From: Blautia sp. Marseille-P3087
Lineage (GTDB): Bacteria; Bacillota; Clostridia; Lachnospirales; Lachnospiraceae
Direction of reading: 5' to 3'
Length of the DNA: 64,000 nt
Assembly: GCF_900120195.1 (NCBI RefSeq)
Contig: NZ_LT635539.1
Span: 2,451,441 to 2,515,440, forward strand
The position numbers were made by a program, and so were the translations under genes. The notes below the pieces were generated by a model. It saw only the letters and a list, made by a program, of their open reading frames with translations, had not been told where the DNA came from and ran no database searches. Below, one piece after another: positions 9,416-16,902 of this stretch (its first letter is position 1; each line of letters begins with the position of its first letter).

Positions 9416-9565
9416 GTGCGCGTTAAGATTACATTAGCATGTACGGAGTGCAAGCAGCGTAACTACAATATGACCAAGGAGAAGAAAAATCATCCTGAGC
9501 GTCTTGAAACAAAGAAATATTGTAAGTTCTGCCGTACCCATACTCTGCACAAGGAAACGAAGTAA
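9416..9565 (+). CDS. rpmG: 50S ribosomal protein L33
   Basis: 49 residues from a GTG start, set 5 bp behind GGAGGTGG; the product begins [18 protein letters not shown], matching L33 exactly at its N-terminus. Two CxxC pairs (CTEC and CKFC) mark the zinc-binding form, so there may be a Cys-less paralog elsewhere. It belongs to the 50S subunit near the E site. The classic Firmicutes order rpmG-secE-nusG is kept. Confidence 0.95.
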   Translation: MRVKITLACTECKQRNYNMTKEKKNHPERLETKKYCKFCRTHTLHKETK

Positions 9566-9587
9566 TCACGAAATGTGAGGTTAGACT

Positions 9588-9797
9588 ATGCAAGAGAAAG
9601 AAAAATCTGCTGGCAAAGGTCAGAAGAGAAATTGGTTTCAGGGACTTCAATCGGAATTCAAAAAGATTGTCTGGGTTGATAATGCTACACTTGTTAAGCA
9701 GACCATAGCAGTTACGATCATTACGGTTGTACTTGCAGTGATCATCAGTGTATTTGACTCAGCTATTCTGGAAGGAATAAATCTTTTAGTGAAGTAA
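9588..9797 (+). CDS. secE: Preprotein translocase subunit SecE
   Basis: 69 residues, the short Gram-positive form with a single C-terminal membrane helix ('IAVTIITVVLAVIISVFDSAILEGINLLV') after a basic amphipathic stretch 'NWFQGLQSEFKKIVWVD'. It clamps SecY in the SecYEG channel. It lies 22 bp after rpmG and 16 bp before nusG in one operon. Confidence 0.95.
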   Translation: MQEKEKSAGKGQKRNWFQGLQSEFKKIVWVDNATLVKQTIAVTIITVVLAVIISVFDSAILEGINLLVK

Positions 9798-9813
9798 GGA
9801 TAACGGTGATTGT

Positions 9814-10329
9814 ATGTCAGAAGCAAAATGGTATGTTGTTCATACCTATTCAGGGTATGAAAACAAAGTAAAAGCCAACATTGAAAAAACAATCGAAAAC
9901 AGACACCTGGAAGACCAGATTCTGGAAGTTCGTGTTCCGCTGCAGGAAGTAGTAGAGATGCGAAACGGAGCTGCCAAGCAGGTCCAGAAAAAGATGTTTC
10001 CGGGTTATGTGCTTCTCAACATGGTCATGAACGATGATACCTGGTATGTTGTCCGTAACACCAGAGGCGTAACCGGATTCGTAGGACCGGGATCTAAACC
10101 GGTACCGTTGACCGAAGAAGAAATGCTTCCATTGGGAATTAAGGCTGAGGACATTCAGGTAGATTTTGCAGAGGGCGACATGGTTGTCGTTACAGGCGGA
10201 GCTTGGAAAGACACCGCAGGCGTTATTACTGCGATCAGTACCCAGAAGCAGACGGTTACTATCAATGTTGAATTGTTTGGCCGCGAAACGCCGGTAGAAA
10301 TAAGTTTCGCAGAAATTAAGAAGGCGTAA
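9814..10329 (+). CDS. nusG: Transcription termination/antitermination factor NusG
   Basis: 171 residues. N-terminal NGN domain '[22 protein letters not shown]', the RNA-polymerase contact '[17 protein letters not shown]', '[15 protein letters not shown]', then a C-terminal KOW domain '[18 protein letters not shown]'. It binds RNA polymerase to control pausing and couples to ribosomal S10. Co-transcribed with secE and the L11-L1 genes. Confidence 0.97.
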   Translation: MSEAKWYVVHTYSGYENKVKANIEKTIENRHLEDQILEVRVPLQEVVEMRNGAAKQVQKKMFPGYVLLNMVMNDDTWYVVRNTRGVTGFVGPGSKPVPLTEEEMLPLGIKAEDIQVDFAEGDMVVVTGGAWKDTAGVITAISTQKQTVTINVELFGRETPVEISFAEIKKA

Positions 10330-10338
10330 CACATTCAA

Positions 10339-10368
10339 GTGGGAGGGAAGAACCCCCGCCAATACCAC
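10339..10368 (+). promoter_or_regulatory. L1 operator (rRNA-mimic hairpin) before rplK
   Basis: GTGGGAGGGAAG on the left and CGCCAATACCAC on the right, with GTGG pairing to CCAC and GGG to CCC around an asymmetric internal loop. The two conserved halves match the L1-binding stalk base of 23S rRNA (GTGGGAGG ... AATACCAC). Ribosomal protein L1 is known to repress the L11-L1 operon by binding such a mimic in the mRNA. The hairpin ends a few bases before the AGGAGG of rplK, so L1 binding would block translation. A second copy is at 10828-10855. Confidence 0.8.
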
Positions 10369-10385
10369 ATAGGAGGTGCCGAAAA

Positions 10386-10811
10386 ATGGCAAAAAAAGTA
10401 ACAGGCTATATTAAATTACAGATTCCTGCTGGTAAAGCAACTCCAGCACCACCGGTTGGTCCGGCTCTTGGACAGCACGGTGTAAATATTGTACAGTTCA
10501 CAAAAGAGTTTAATGCAAGAACAGCAGATCAGGGAGATCTTATTATCCCGGTTGTCATCACTGTTTATGCAGACAGAAGTTTCAGCTTCATAACCAAAAC
10601 TCCGCCGGCAGCAGTTCTTCTTAAGAAGGCCGCTAACATCAAATCAGGTTCCGGCGTACCGAACAAAACAAAGGTTGCAAAAGTAACAAAAGCTCAGATT
10701 CAGGAAATCGCTGAACTGAAAATGAAAGACCTGAATGCAGCATCCCTTGAAGCAGCTATGAGCATGATCGCTGGTACTGCAAGAAGCATGGGAATCGAAG
10801 TCGTAGACTGA
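10386..10811 (+). CDS. rplK: 50S ribosomal protein L11
   Basis: 141 residues, full length. N-terminal domain '[29 protein letters not shown]' and C-terminal rRNA-binding domain with '[20 protein letters not shown]' and '[12 protein letters not shown]'. It sits at the GTPase centre of the 50S subunit and is needed for stringent-factor activation. Translated from AGGAGG right after the L1 operator. Confidence 0.98.
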   Translation: MAKKVTGYIKLQIPAGKATPAPPVGPALGQHGVNIVQFTKEFNARTADQGDLIIPVVITVYADRSFSFITKTPPAAVLLKKAANIKSGSGVPNKTKVAKVTKAQIQEIAELKMKDLNAASLEAAMSMIAGTARSMGIEVVD

Positions 10812-10827
10812 GAAAAAATCAAATGAA

Positions 10828-10855
10828 GTGGGAGGGAAGTTCCCGCAATTACCAC
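10828..10855 (+). promoter_or_regulatory. Second L1 operator (rRNA-mimic hairpin) before rplA
   Basis: GTGGGAGGGAAG, a 2-nt turn, then CCCGCAATTACCAC, directly abutting the AGGAGG of rplA. It shares the left half exactly with the operator before rplK and keeps the right-half ACCAC and the pairing, while loop and flanks differ. This would let L1 repress its own cistron independently of rplK. Confidence 0.78.
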
Positions 10856-10870
10856 AGGAGGTTATAGGAA

Positions 10871-11563
10871 ATGAAACGAGGAAAGAAATACGTGGAAGCT
10901 GCAAAAGCAGTAGACCGCGCAACATTATATGATACCGCTGAGGCTATCAGCCTTGTAAAGAAATCCGCAGTTGCTAAATTTGACGAAACTATCGAAGTTC
11001 ACATCCGTACAGGCTGCGATGGACGTCACGCAGATCAGCAGATCCGTGGTGCAGTAGTTCTGCCTCATGGAACTGGTAAAAAGGTTCGCGTTCTTGTATT
11101 CGCAAAAGATGCAAAAGCAGAAGAAGCAAAAGCAGCTGGCGCTGACTATGTAGGAGCTGAAGACCTCATTCCGAGAATCCAGAATGAAGGATGGCTTGAT
11201 TTCGACGTTGTTGTTGCTACACCGGATATGATGGGTGTTGTTGGACGTCTTGGTCGTGTACTTGGACCAAAAGGTCTCATGCCAAACCCGAAAGCTGGTA
11301 CTGTAACTATGGACGTTACAAAAGCGGTTAACGATATCAAAGCAGGTAAGATTGAATACCGTCTTGATAAAACCAATATCATTCATGTTCCGATCGGTAA
11401 AGCTTCCTTTACTGAGGAACAGTTAAGCGACAACTTCCAGACGCTGATTGAGGCTATCGTTAAAGCAAGACCGAGTACTCTGAAAGGACAGTACTTAAGA
11501 AGTGTTGTTCTGACTCCTACTATGGGACCTGGAGTAAAGGTTAATCCGGCTAAGTTAGCCTAA
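10871..11563 (+). CDS. rplA: 50S ribosomal protein L1
   Basis: 230 residues, full length. Conserved '[35 protein letters not shown]' (N- and C-terminal halves of domain I), '[14 protein letters not shown]' and the end '[16 protein letters not shown]'. It forms the mobile L1 stalk of the 50S subunit and is the likely repressor acting on the two upstream operators. The operon ends here at a strong terminator; rplJ-rplL, which often follow in other genomes, are not present. Confidence 0.98.
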   Translation: MKRGKKYVEAAKAVDRATLYDTAEAISLVKKSAVAKFDETIEVHIRTGCDGRHADQQIRGAVVLPHGTGKKVRVLVFAKDAKAEEAKAAGADYVGAEDLIPRIQNEGWLDFDVVVATPDMMGVVGRLGRVLGPKGLMPNPKAGTVTMDVTKAVNDIKAGKIEYRLDKTNIIHVPIGKASFTEEQLSDNFQTLIEAIVKARPSTLKGQYLRSVVLTPTMGPGVKVNPAKLA

Positions 11564-11573
11564 ATAAATGTAG

Positions 11574-11603
11574 AAAAGACATCCTTTTAAGGGTGTCTTT
11601 TTT
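11574..11603 (+). terminator. Intrinsic terminator of the L33-SecE-NusG-L11-L1 operon
   Basis: AGACATCC / GGGTGTCT hairpin (one G-U pair), loop TTTTAA, followed by six T residues. Confidence 0.9.
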
Positions 11604-11748
11604 GTCGTCCACGCAAAAGAAATCATATGTTTAAAAATTAATATAAAATATACTACAGGATTAAGTTTTTATGTGTTAGAATAGGACCAGAAACTTAAGG
11701 CAGAAGTCTAGCTGAATCAAATGGAAGAGCTGAATGGAGGTCCATAAA

Positions 11749-12585
11749 ATGAAAGGGAAAGTAAAGGGGAGACTGAACAGGATATTTATTATACTGATGT
11801 GTGCAATGCTCGCGGTATGTCCTGTAATGACTGAAACAGTAAGTGCAGCTAATACCTCAAAATCTAACACCACAGCTAAAAAAAGACTGTCAGGATGGGT
11901 TACGGTACAGCGTGGACAGGTCAGATACTATAGAGCCGGAACGTATTATAAAGGCTGTAAGAGAATAGGAAATTATTATTACTATTTTGATTCCAGGGGA
12001 ATTTTACTCAAAAAAGATACTACCGTTCGTGGAGTCACATATTATATAGAAAGTAATGGACGTGTTCTGGGGCGCAAAAAAGGATCTCAATATTATGCTC
12101 CAAATGGTAAAAGGCTCAACAGAAATCAGGCAACCGAACTCCGGGCATATCAGAACGCACGAAAAATTGTAAATAAGATTACAAACAGCAAAATGAGCCA
12201 GTCACAAAAATTAAAAAAATGTTTTATGTGGATGGTGCGGAACGGATATGGAGAGCGAGGACGGCTTGACTATGGTGGAGACTGCTGGTATGCAGCGAAT
12301 GCCAATGAAATTTTTGAGCGCAGAAGAGGCAATTGTGTTCCGTACGCGTGTGCACTGGCCTACATGGCGAAGGTTATAGGTTACAGGAATGTTTATGTGT
12401 GTTCAAGAGGAACGAAAGCGGAAAACCTGCATACATGGACAGAAATAAATGGAATTGTATATGATTCCTATTTTGCAAAAAGACGAAACGTAAATAAATA
12501 TTACGGTATAAGATATAATAAATTTGATTATCAATGTGCCCTCAGACAAAAACTTCCGGAAAAATATTCCTGGTCATCGAACTAA
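11749..12585 (+). CDS. Secreted transglutaminase-like protein, paralog 1
   Basis: 278 residues from ATG 11749, preceded by GGAGG at 8 bp. Signal peptide 1-~33 ('IFIILMCAMLAVCPVMTETVSAA'). Residues ~45-115 hold aromatic-rich beta repeats of the cell-wall/choline-binding type ('GWVTVQRGQVRYYRAG', 'YYYYFDSRGILLKK', 'YYIESNGRVLG'). The C-terminal half is a transglutaminase-like fold: Cys in 'RRGNCVPYACALAYM', His in 'NLHTWTEINGIVYD' and the following Asp. Such proteins may be peptidases or cross-linkers at the cell surface. It starts a cluster of three paralogs around a D,D-carboxypeptidase. Confidence 0.82.
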   Translation: MKGKVKGRLNRIFIILMCAMLAVCPVMTETVSAANTSKSNTTAKKRLSGWVTVQRGQVRYYRAGTYYKGCKRIGNYYYYFDSRGILLKKDTTVRGVTYYIESNGRVLGRKKGSQYYAPNGKRLNRNQATELRAYQNARKIVNKITNSKMSQSQKLKKCFMWMVRNGYGERGRLDYGGDCWYAANANEIFERRRGNCVPYACALAYMAKVIGYRNVYVCSRGTKAENLHTWTEINGIVYDSYFAKRRNVNKYYGIRYNKFDYQCALRQKLPEKYSWSSN

Positions 12586-12630
12586 AATAAAGAAAACGTC
12601 TGATATATTTTGCGAAAAAGAAGGAACATC

Positions 12631-13665
12631 ATGACGGATAGAAAAAGAAGGCGGACTTCCGACAGAGGTAACAGACGGCGGTCTGCGAAGGTGAAGTCAC
12701 GAAAACAGAGAAAACAAAATAAAGGCAGAATGATTTTCTGTATTGCGATGGAAATGATCGTGGTACTTATACTTGTATTGGTCGTCGGATGGAATTATGG
12801 TATGGGGACGCAGCTGGTTGAATGGATTGAGCAGATGCGTAAGCCGGTTGTTAAAGAACTCGATATCAGTGGTATCAACAGTCCGTATGCGGTACTGATG
12901 CAGGTTCGCGGAGGCAGGGTGATCGGAGAAATCAACGGAGATCAGCAGATGTATCCGGCATCCATGACAAAGATCATGACAACAATTGTTGCAATCGAAA
13001 ACCTCAAAGATCTGGATCAGGAGATTACACTGACAAATGAGATGTTTGAGGGGCTGTATGAGCAGGATGCAACACAGGCCGGATTTCAGCCGGGCGAGAC
13101 TGTCCGTGCAATAGATCTGCTTTATGGAGTGATGCTTCCTTCCGGTGCAGAATGTTGTATTGCACTTGCAGATACAATTTCAGGATCTGAAGCAGATTTT
13201 GTGGCATTAATGAATGAAAAAGCTGCCAAACTTGGTATGAGTGGAACGAATTTCTGCGATACGACCGGACTCCATGATGCAAATCATTACAGTACAGCGA
13301 AAGATATTGCAGTACTTTTAAAATATGCACTGAGAAATGATACATTCCGGAAAATCATAGAAAGTCCGTATCATTCCACACCGGCAACCAATATTCATCC
13401 GGACGGAATTACATTCTACAGCACAATGTTCAAGAACCTGTCTGATACAGTTGTGACAGATGGACAGATTATGGGCGGCAAAACAGGATATACCGGAGAA
13501 GCGGGGCACTGTCTTGCAAGCTTTGCTGAAATTGACGGTACAGAATATATTCTGGTTACGGGTGGAGCCTCCGGAACAGGAATTCCACATATCAACGATG
13601 CGCTTACAGTATATAACAGACTTGGTGCAGCAGCACAGGCATTAAATGAGGGGGAAATAAAATGA
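12631..13665 (+). CDS. D-alanyl-D-alanine carboxypeptidase (PBP5/DacA-like)
   Basis: 344 residues from ATG 12631 (AAGGA 6 bp upstream; an in-frame TTG at 12610 is less likely). A very basic N-terminus is followed by one membrane helix (~40-62), then the S11 peptidase domain: catalytic 'YPASMTKIM' (SxxK), 'LPSGAECC' where the usual SxN reads SGA, and 'GGKTGYTGEAGHC' (KTG). It trims the terminal D-Ala from peptidoglycan stem peptides. No C-terminal membrane anchor is seen; anchoring is N-terminal. It overlaps the next transglutaminase-like gene by 4 bp, so the two are coupled. Confidence 0.9.
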   Translation: MTDRKRRRTSDRGNRRRSAKVKSRKQRKQNKGRMIFCIAMEMIVVLILVLVVGWNYGMGTQLVEWIEQMRKPVVKELDISGINSPYAVLMQVRGGRVIGEINGDQQMYPASMTKIMTTIVAIENLKDLDQEITLTNEMFEGLYEQDATQAGFQPGETVRAIDLLYGVMLPSGAECCIALADTISGSEADFVALMNEKAAKLGMSGTNFCDTTGLHDANHYSTAKDIAVLLKYALRNDTFRKIIESPYHSTPATNIHPDGITFYSTMFKNLSDTVVTDGQIMGGKTGYTGEAGHCLASFAEIDGTEYILVTGGASGTGIPHINDALTVYNRLGAAAQALNEGEIK

Positions 13666-14489
13666 AAAGAAAATTAGCAGTCTTACTGGCCTGCGCAATG
13701 CTTATAACGGCAGCCGCGCCAGCAGAAAGTGCTTTGGCAGCTTCCGGGACAACTTCCACTGTGAAGCAGCAAGCCCGGACAACAGTGAATAAAACAGTAA
13801 AAACGCCTCAAAGAGGATGGTATACTTTAAAAAACGGGCAGAAAAGATATTTTCGCAATGGTAAGTGTCTTAAAGGATTGCAAAAAATAGCAAATCGCAG
13901 GTACTTTTTTGATGTCAAAACAGGTGTCATGAAAACGAATAATGTGACATACAGAAGAGTACTTTATTACATAAATGAAAAGGGAATTGTAGAGGGCTGG
14001 AAAAGAGGAAGAAATTATTATAACTCTAATGGAAGACGCTTAAGCGGTGACAGGGAACAGCAATTTACGGCATATCAGAATGCAAGAAAAGTTGTATCGA
14101 GAATTACCAACAAAAAAATGACGCAGGAGCAGAAACTGAGAGCATGTTTTCGCTGGGTAATGCCATTTCCGCGCGCCGACTGGAGACTCTTTGCACAGGG
14201 CGGGAAATCCTGGTATGCAACGTTTGCCAATGATATTTTTGAAAGAAAATCAGGAAACTGTTTATCAAGTGCAGGTGCTTTTGCTTACCTTGCGAAGGCC
14301 TGTGGAGTCAGAAATGTTTATATCTGCACAAATGGACCGAGACAATGGGAAGGCTCCCATGGATGGGTGGAAATCAATGGACTTGTATATGATACATACT
14401 GGGCGCAGCGAAGAGGCTTCAGAAGATTTTATGCAACTTCATATAAAAAATATTATCATGAGGTTTATATGCGGATAAGGCTTTCCTAA
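13662..14489 (+). CDS. Secreted transglutaminase-like protein, paralog 2
   Basis: 275 residues. Signal peptide ~1-26 ('LAVLLACAMLITAAAPAESALAA'), two to three aromatic wall-binding-type repeats ('GWYTLKNGQKRYFRNGKCL', 'RRYFFDVKTGVMK', 'YYINEKGIVEGWKRG'), then the transglutaminase-like domain with Cys in 'SGNCLSSAGAFAYLA', His in 'GSHGWVEINGLVYD' and Asp. It is the most divergent of the three: the segment after 'CFRWVMPFPRAD' differs and the ending is Arg/Tyr-rich. It starts within the carboxypeptidase stop (ATGA). Confidence 0.8.
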   Translation: MKRKLAVLLACAMLITAAAPAESALAASGTTSTVKQQARTTVNKTVKTPQRGWYTLKNGQKRYFRNGKCLKGLQKIANRRYFFDVKTGVMKTNNVTYRRVLYYINEKGIVEGWKRGRNYYNSNGRRLSGDREQQFTAYQNARKVVSRITNKKMTQEQKLRACFRWVMPFPRADWRLFAQGGKSWYATFANDIFERKSGNCLSSAGAFAYLAKACGVRNVYICTNGPRQWEGSHGWVEINGLVYDTYWAQRRGFRRFYATSYKKYYHEVYMRIRLS

Positions 14490-14510
14490 TCTGGCTAAAG
14501 ATGGTATAAT
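14482..14510 (+). promoter_or_regulatory. Candidate promoter of transglutaminase-like paralog 3
   Basis: TTTCCT, 17-bp spacer, TATAAT, overlapping the stop of paralog 2. The -35 is poor and the -10 is perfect. From here to 14663 the frame of the next gene stays open and reads like protein (see findings). Confidence 0.4.
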
Positions 14511-14663
14511 GAGTCCGATATTGAAATATGGATTCCGCTGGAATATGACCTGCAGATGACCTATGGAGATGATAATGTTGCATTTTCTGAGTACCTTACT
14601 AAATTGCAGGATGAAGTACGTAATGACAGTAAACATAAGAAGCTCAAAAAGGAGAGAAATAAA

Positions 14664-15500
14664 ATGAAAAGTAAAGTAACAGGAAGGCTAAAGAAAATAT
14701 TTATTATACTGATGTGTATGACACTGGCGGTATGTCCAGTAATGACTGAAACAGTAAGTGCAGCCAATGTGAAAACATCAAACACTACAGTTAAGAAGAA
14801 ACTGTCAGGCTGGGTTAAGGTACAGCGTGGACAGGTCAGATACTATAGATCCGGAAGGTATTTCAAAGGCTGCAGGAGAATCGGAAGAAATTATTATTAT
14901 TTTAATGCAAACGGAATCCTGATGAAAAAAGATACAACTGTTCGTGGAGTCAGATATTATATAGAAGATAATGGCCGTGTTTTGGGACTCAAAAAAGGAT
15001 CCCAGTATTATGCTCCAAATGGAAAAAGATTAGGTAAGGATCAGGCGACCGAGCTTCGTGCATATCAGAATGCGCGGAAAATTGTAGCGCAGATTACCAA
15101 CAACAAAATGACTCAGGAACAAAAGTTAAAAACCTGCTTTTTGTGGGTACGCAGAAATTCATATGGAACCCGCGGAAGCCTTGGCTATGGCGGAGATGTC
15201 TGGTATGCAGCAAATGCCAATCAGATTTTTGAACGCAAAATCGGAAACTGTGTTCCATTTGCGTGTGCGATGGCCTACATGGCAAAGGTTATAGGATACA
15301 GAAATGTTTATTTATGTTCTGCAGGGACAAGAGAAGATGATTATCACACATGGACAGAAATAAACGGGCGTGTTTATGATGTCTTTGGTGCAAAAAGATG
15401 GGGAGTAAATGAATATTATGGTGTAAACTATAACAGATTCAAATTTACCCGTGTTTATAAACAGAAACTTCCGGAAAAAGGCTCCTGGTTGTTAAAGTAA
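14664..15500 (+). CDS. Secreted transglutaminase-like protein, paralog 3
   Basis: 278 residues from ATG 14664 (GGAGAG 8 bp upstream, followed at once by a signal peptide nearly identical to that of paralog 1: 'VCPVMTETVSAA'). Same order as paralog 1: signal, aromatic repeats, transglutaminase-like domain with Cys in 'KIGNCVPFACAMAYM', His in 'DYHTWTEINGRVYD'. Close similarity to paralog 1 along its whole length points to a recent duplication that jumped over the carboxypeptidase/paralog 2 pair. An in-frame upstream extension exists but is unlikely to be translated as part of this protein. Confidence 0.82.
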   Translation: MKSKVTGRLKKIFIILMCMTLAVCPVMTETVSAANVKTSNTTVKKKLSGWVKVQRGQVRYYRSGRYFKGCRRIGRNYYYFNANGILMKKDTTVRGVRYYIEDNGRVLGLKKGSQYYAPNGKRLGKDQATELRAYQNARKIVAQITNNKMTQEQKLKTCFLWVRRNSYGTRGSLGYGGDVWYAANANQIFERKIGNCVPFACAMAYMAKVIGYRNVYLCSAGTREDDYHTWTEINGRVYDVFGAKRWGVNEYYGVNYNRFKFTRVYKQKLPEKGSWLLK

Positions 15501-15510
15501 TATAACAGAT

Positions 15511-15550
15511 AAAAGCGATGGTATCATATCAGAAACCATCGCTTTTATTT
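15511..15550. terminator. Bidirectional intrinsic terminator
   Basis: AAAAGCGATGGT / ACCATCGCTTTT hairpin with a 12-nt loop and T-rich tails on both strands, between paralog 3 (+) and the XRE gene (-). Confidence 0.85.
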
Positions 15551-15557
15551 TTGCCTG

Positions 15558-15983
15558 TCAGAACAGGGTCTCTTCATTTTCATCAAAAAGCTTGTCATTG
15601 ATCTCAAACAGGTTGAGTCCGTGCAGCAATCCATAATATATAATGGCATCTCGCTTTAATTTCGGATAAAGCTGAGCCATTCCGCAGAGTTTCAACAGTT
15701 CCTGTGTTTCTTCAACACTTGCTTCCAGCCCATAACACAAACACAGAAGACGATTTCTGGAAGGATTTCGGCGGCCGGCAAAAATCTGGTGCAGGTAGAT
15801 CTCGCTCATACCGGATTGTTTGGCGAGAGCGGCTTTGGAAATATACTTTTTTTCAAACAGATGATTTAATAATTCAGATACACTTTTATTTACAAATTGT
15901 TCCTGATTTTGTGACAGGAACTGCTCTAAGTCCGGTGAATCCATAAGTTCTTGTTGTAAACCATCTGTGTTTTTTTTCTCCAT
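15558..15983 (-). CDS. XRE-family helix-turn-helix regulator
   Basis: 141 residues. A Cro/CI-type helix-turn-helix lies at ~45-90 ('KYISKAALAKQSGMSEIYLHQIFAGRRNPSRNRLLCLC'). The N-terminal ~40 residues are acidic and the C-terminal ~45 residues ('LCGMAQLYPKLKRDAIIYYGLLHGLNLFEINDKLFDEN') form a helical extension. It is divergent from the kinase gene; the shared upstream region holds a 9-bp inverted repeat that could be its operator. Target and signal are unknown. Confidence 0.8.
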   Translation of the reverse strand: MEKKNTDGLQQELMDSPDLEQFLSQNQEQFVNKSVSELLNHLFEKKYISKAALAKQSGMSEIYLHQIFAGRRNPSRNRLLCLCYGLEASVEETQELLKLCGMAQLYPKLKRDAIIYYGLLHGLNLFEINDKLFDENEETLF

Positions 15984-16021
15984 ATTTCGCGCCTTTACAA
16001 TAATTATTTTAATATATTTCT

Positions 16022-16049
16022 GTATTTTGAAAAATACATGTCAAAATAC
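16022..16049. promoter_or_regulatory. Inverted repeat, candidate operator between XRE and kinase genes
   Basis: GTATTTTGA, 10-nt spacer, TCAAAATAC: a perfect 9-bp inverted repeat about 40 bp before the XRE start and about 17 bp from the -35 of the kinase promoter. It is well placed to control both directions. Confidence 0.5.
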
Positions 16050-16065
16050 GTTGTAGTATATATAG

Positions 16066-16094
16066 TTGCTGAATAATTGTTAATAAGTTATAAT
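16066..16094 (+). promoter_or_regulatory. Promoter of the kinase operon
   Basis: TTGCTG, 17-bp spacer, TATAAT, about 85 bp before the kinase start. Confidence 0.6.
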
Positions 16095-16180
16095 ATTCTA
16101 AATAGTGCATTCAAATAAAAATATACTATAAATGGGTCTGAAAAACAATATGCAGGTCGCATAGTGATAGGGATGAGGAT

Positions 16181-16885
16181 ATGGATATTTATGACAGTCT
16201 TTTAGATGCAGTTCGTAGTGAATATGATACGATCACGCTGATCAAAAAAAGCGAACGGGGCGAAGTCTTGCTTGTACGACACAGAGACAGCGGCACCCGT
16301 TATATTTTCAGGCATTTTTATGGAAGCAGCGAAGTTTACCGGAAGCTTCTTTCCGTTTCGTGTCCGAATCTGCCAAAGATCATGGAAGTCGGGGAAAAAG
16401 ATGGCAGGACAGTGCTTCTGGAAGAGCATGTGCAGGGAGATACGCTCAGTGAAATTTTGCAGGGAGGACTTGTGTCAACTGCGCAGGCAAAAAAGATGTG
16501 TCGTCAGTTGTGTTCAGCATTATGGGTGCTTCATTCTATGGGGGTGGTGCACCGGGATGTAAAACCGGATAATGTTATGATACGTGGCAAAGAAGCTGTG
16601 CTGATTGATTTTGACGCATCCAGAATATACAAAAATGCTAATCAGGAAGATACGCAGATTCTGGGGACGACCGGATTTGCGGCACCGGAGCAGTATGGGC
16701 TTTCGCAGTCAGACGGACGTGCGGATATTTATGCGCTTGGTGTCTTACTGAATATTATGCTGACCGGAGAACATCCATCGAGGAAACTGGCGAGTGGACG
16801 GATGGGCAGGATCGTACAGCGCTGTACAATGGTGAATCCGGAAAAAAGATACAAAAATATTCTTCATTTAATGGAGGCACTATAA
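16181..16885 (+). CDS. Soluble Hanks-type Ser/Thr protein kinase
   Basis: 234 residues: a bare kinase domain without PASTA repeats or membrane helix. Catalytic loop 'VVHRDVKPDNVMI', metal site 'LIDFDAS' (DFD in place of DFG), activation-segment end 'GTTGFAAPEQYG' and 'GRADIYALGVLL' are present. The usual ATP-anchoring Lys of strand 3 appears replaced: the position reads 'TRYIFRHFYG' with Arg at ~44, and the Gly loop is weak ('KKSERGEVLLV'). The domain ends shortly after 'CTMVNPEKRYKNILHLMEAL'. It is followed after 17 bp by a zinc-ribbon membrane protein, a likely partner or substrate. Confidence 0.85.
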   Translation: MDIYDSLLDAVRSEYDTITLIKKSERGEVLLVRHRDSGTRYIFRHFYGSSEVYRKLLSVSCPNLPKIMEVGEKDGRTVLLEEHVQGDTLSEILQGGLVSTAQAKKMCRQLCSALWVLHSMGVVHRDVKPDNVMIRGKEAVLIDFDASRIYKNANQEDTQILGTTGFAAPEQYGLSQSDGRADIYALGVLLNIMLTGEHPSRKLASGRMGRIVQRCTMVNPEKRYKNILHLMEAL

Positions 16886-16902
16886 ACGATAAGGGGGAAA
16901 TA

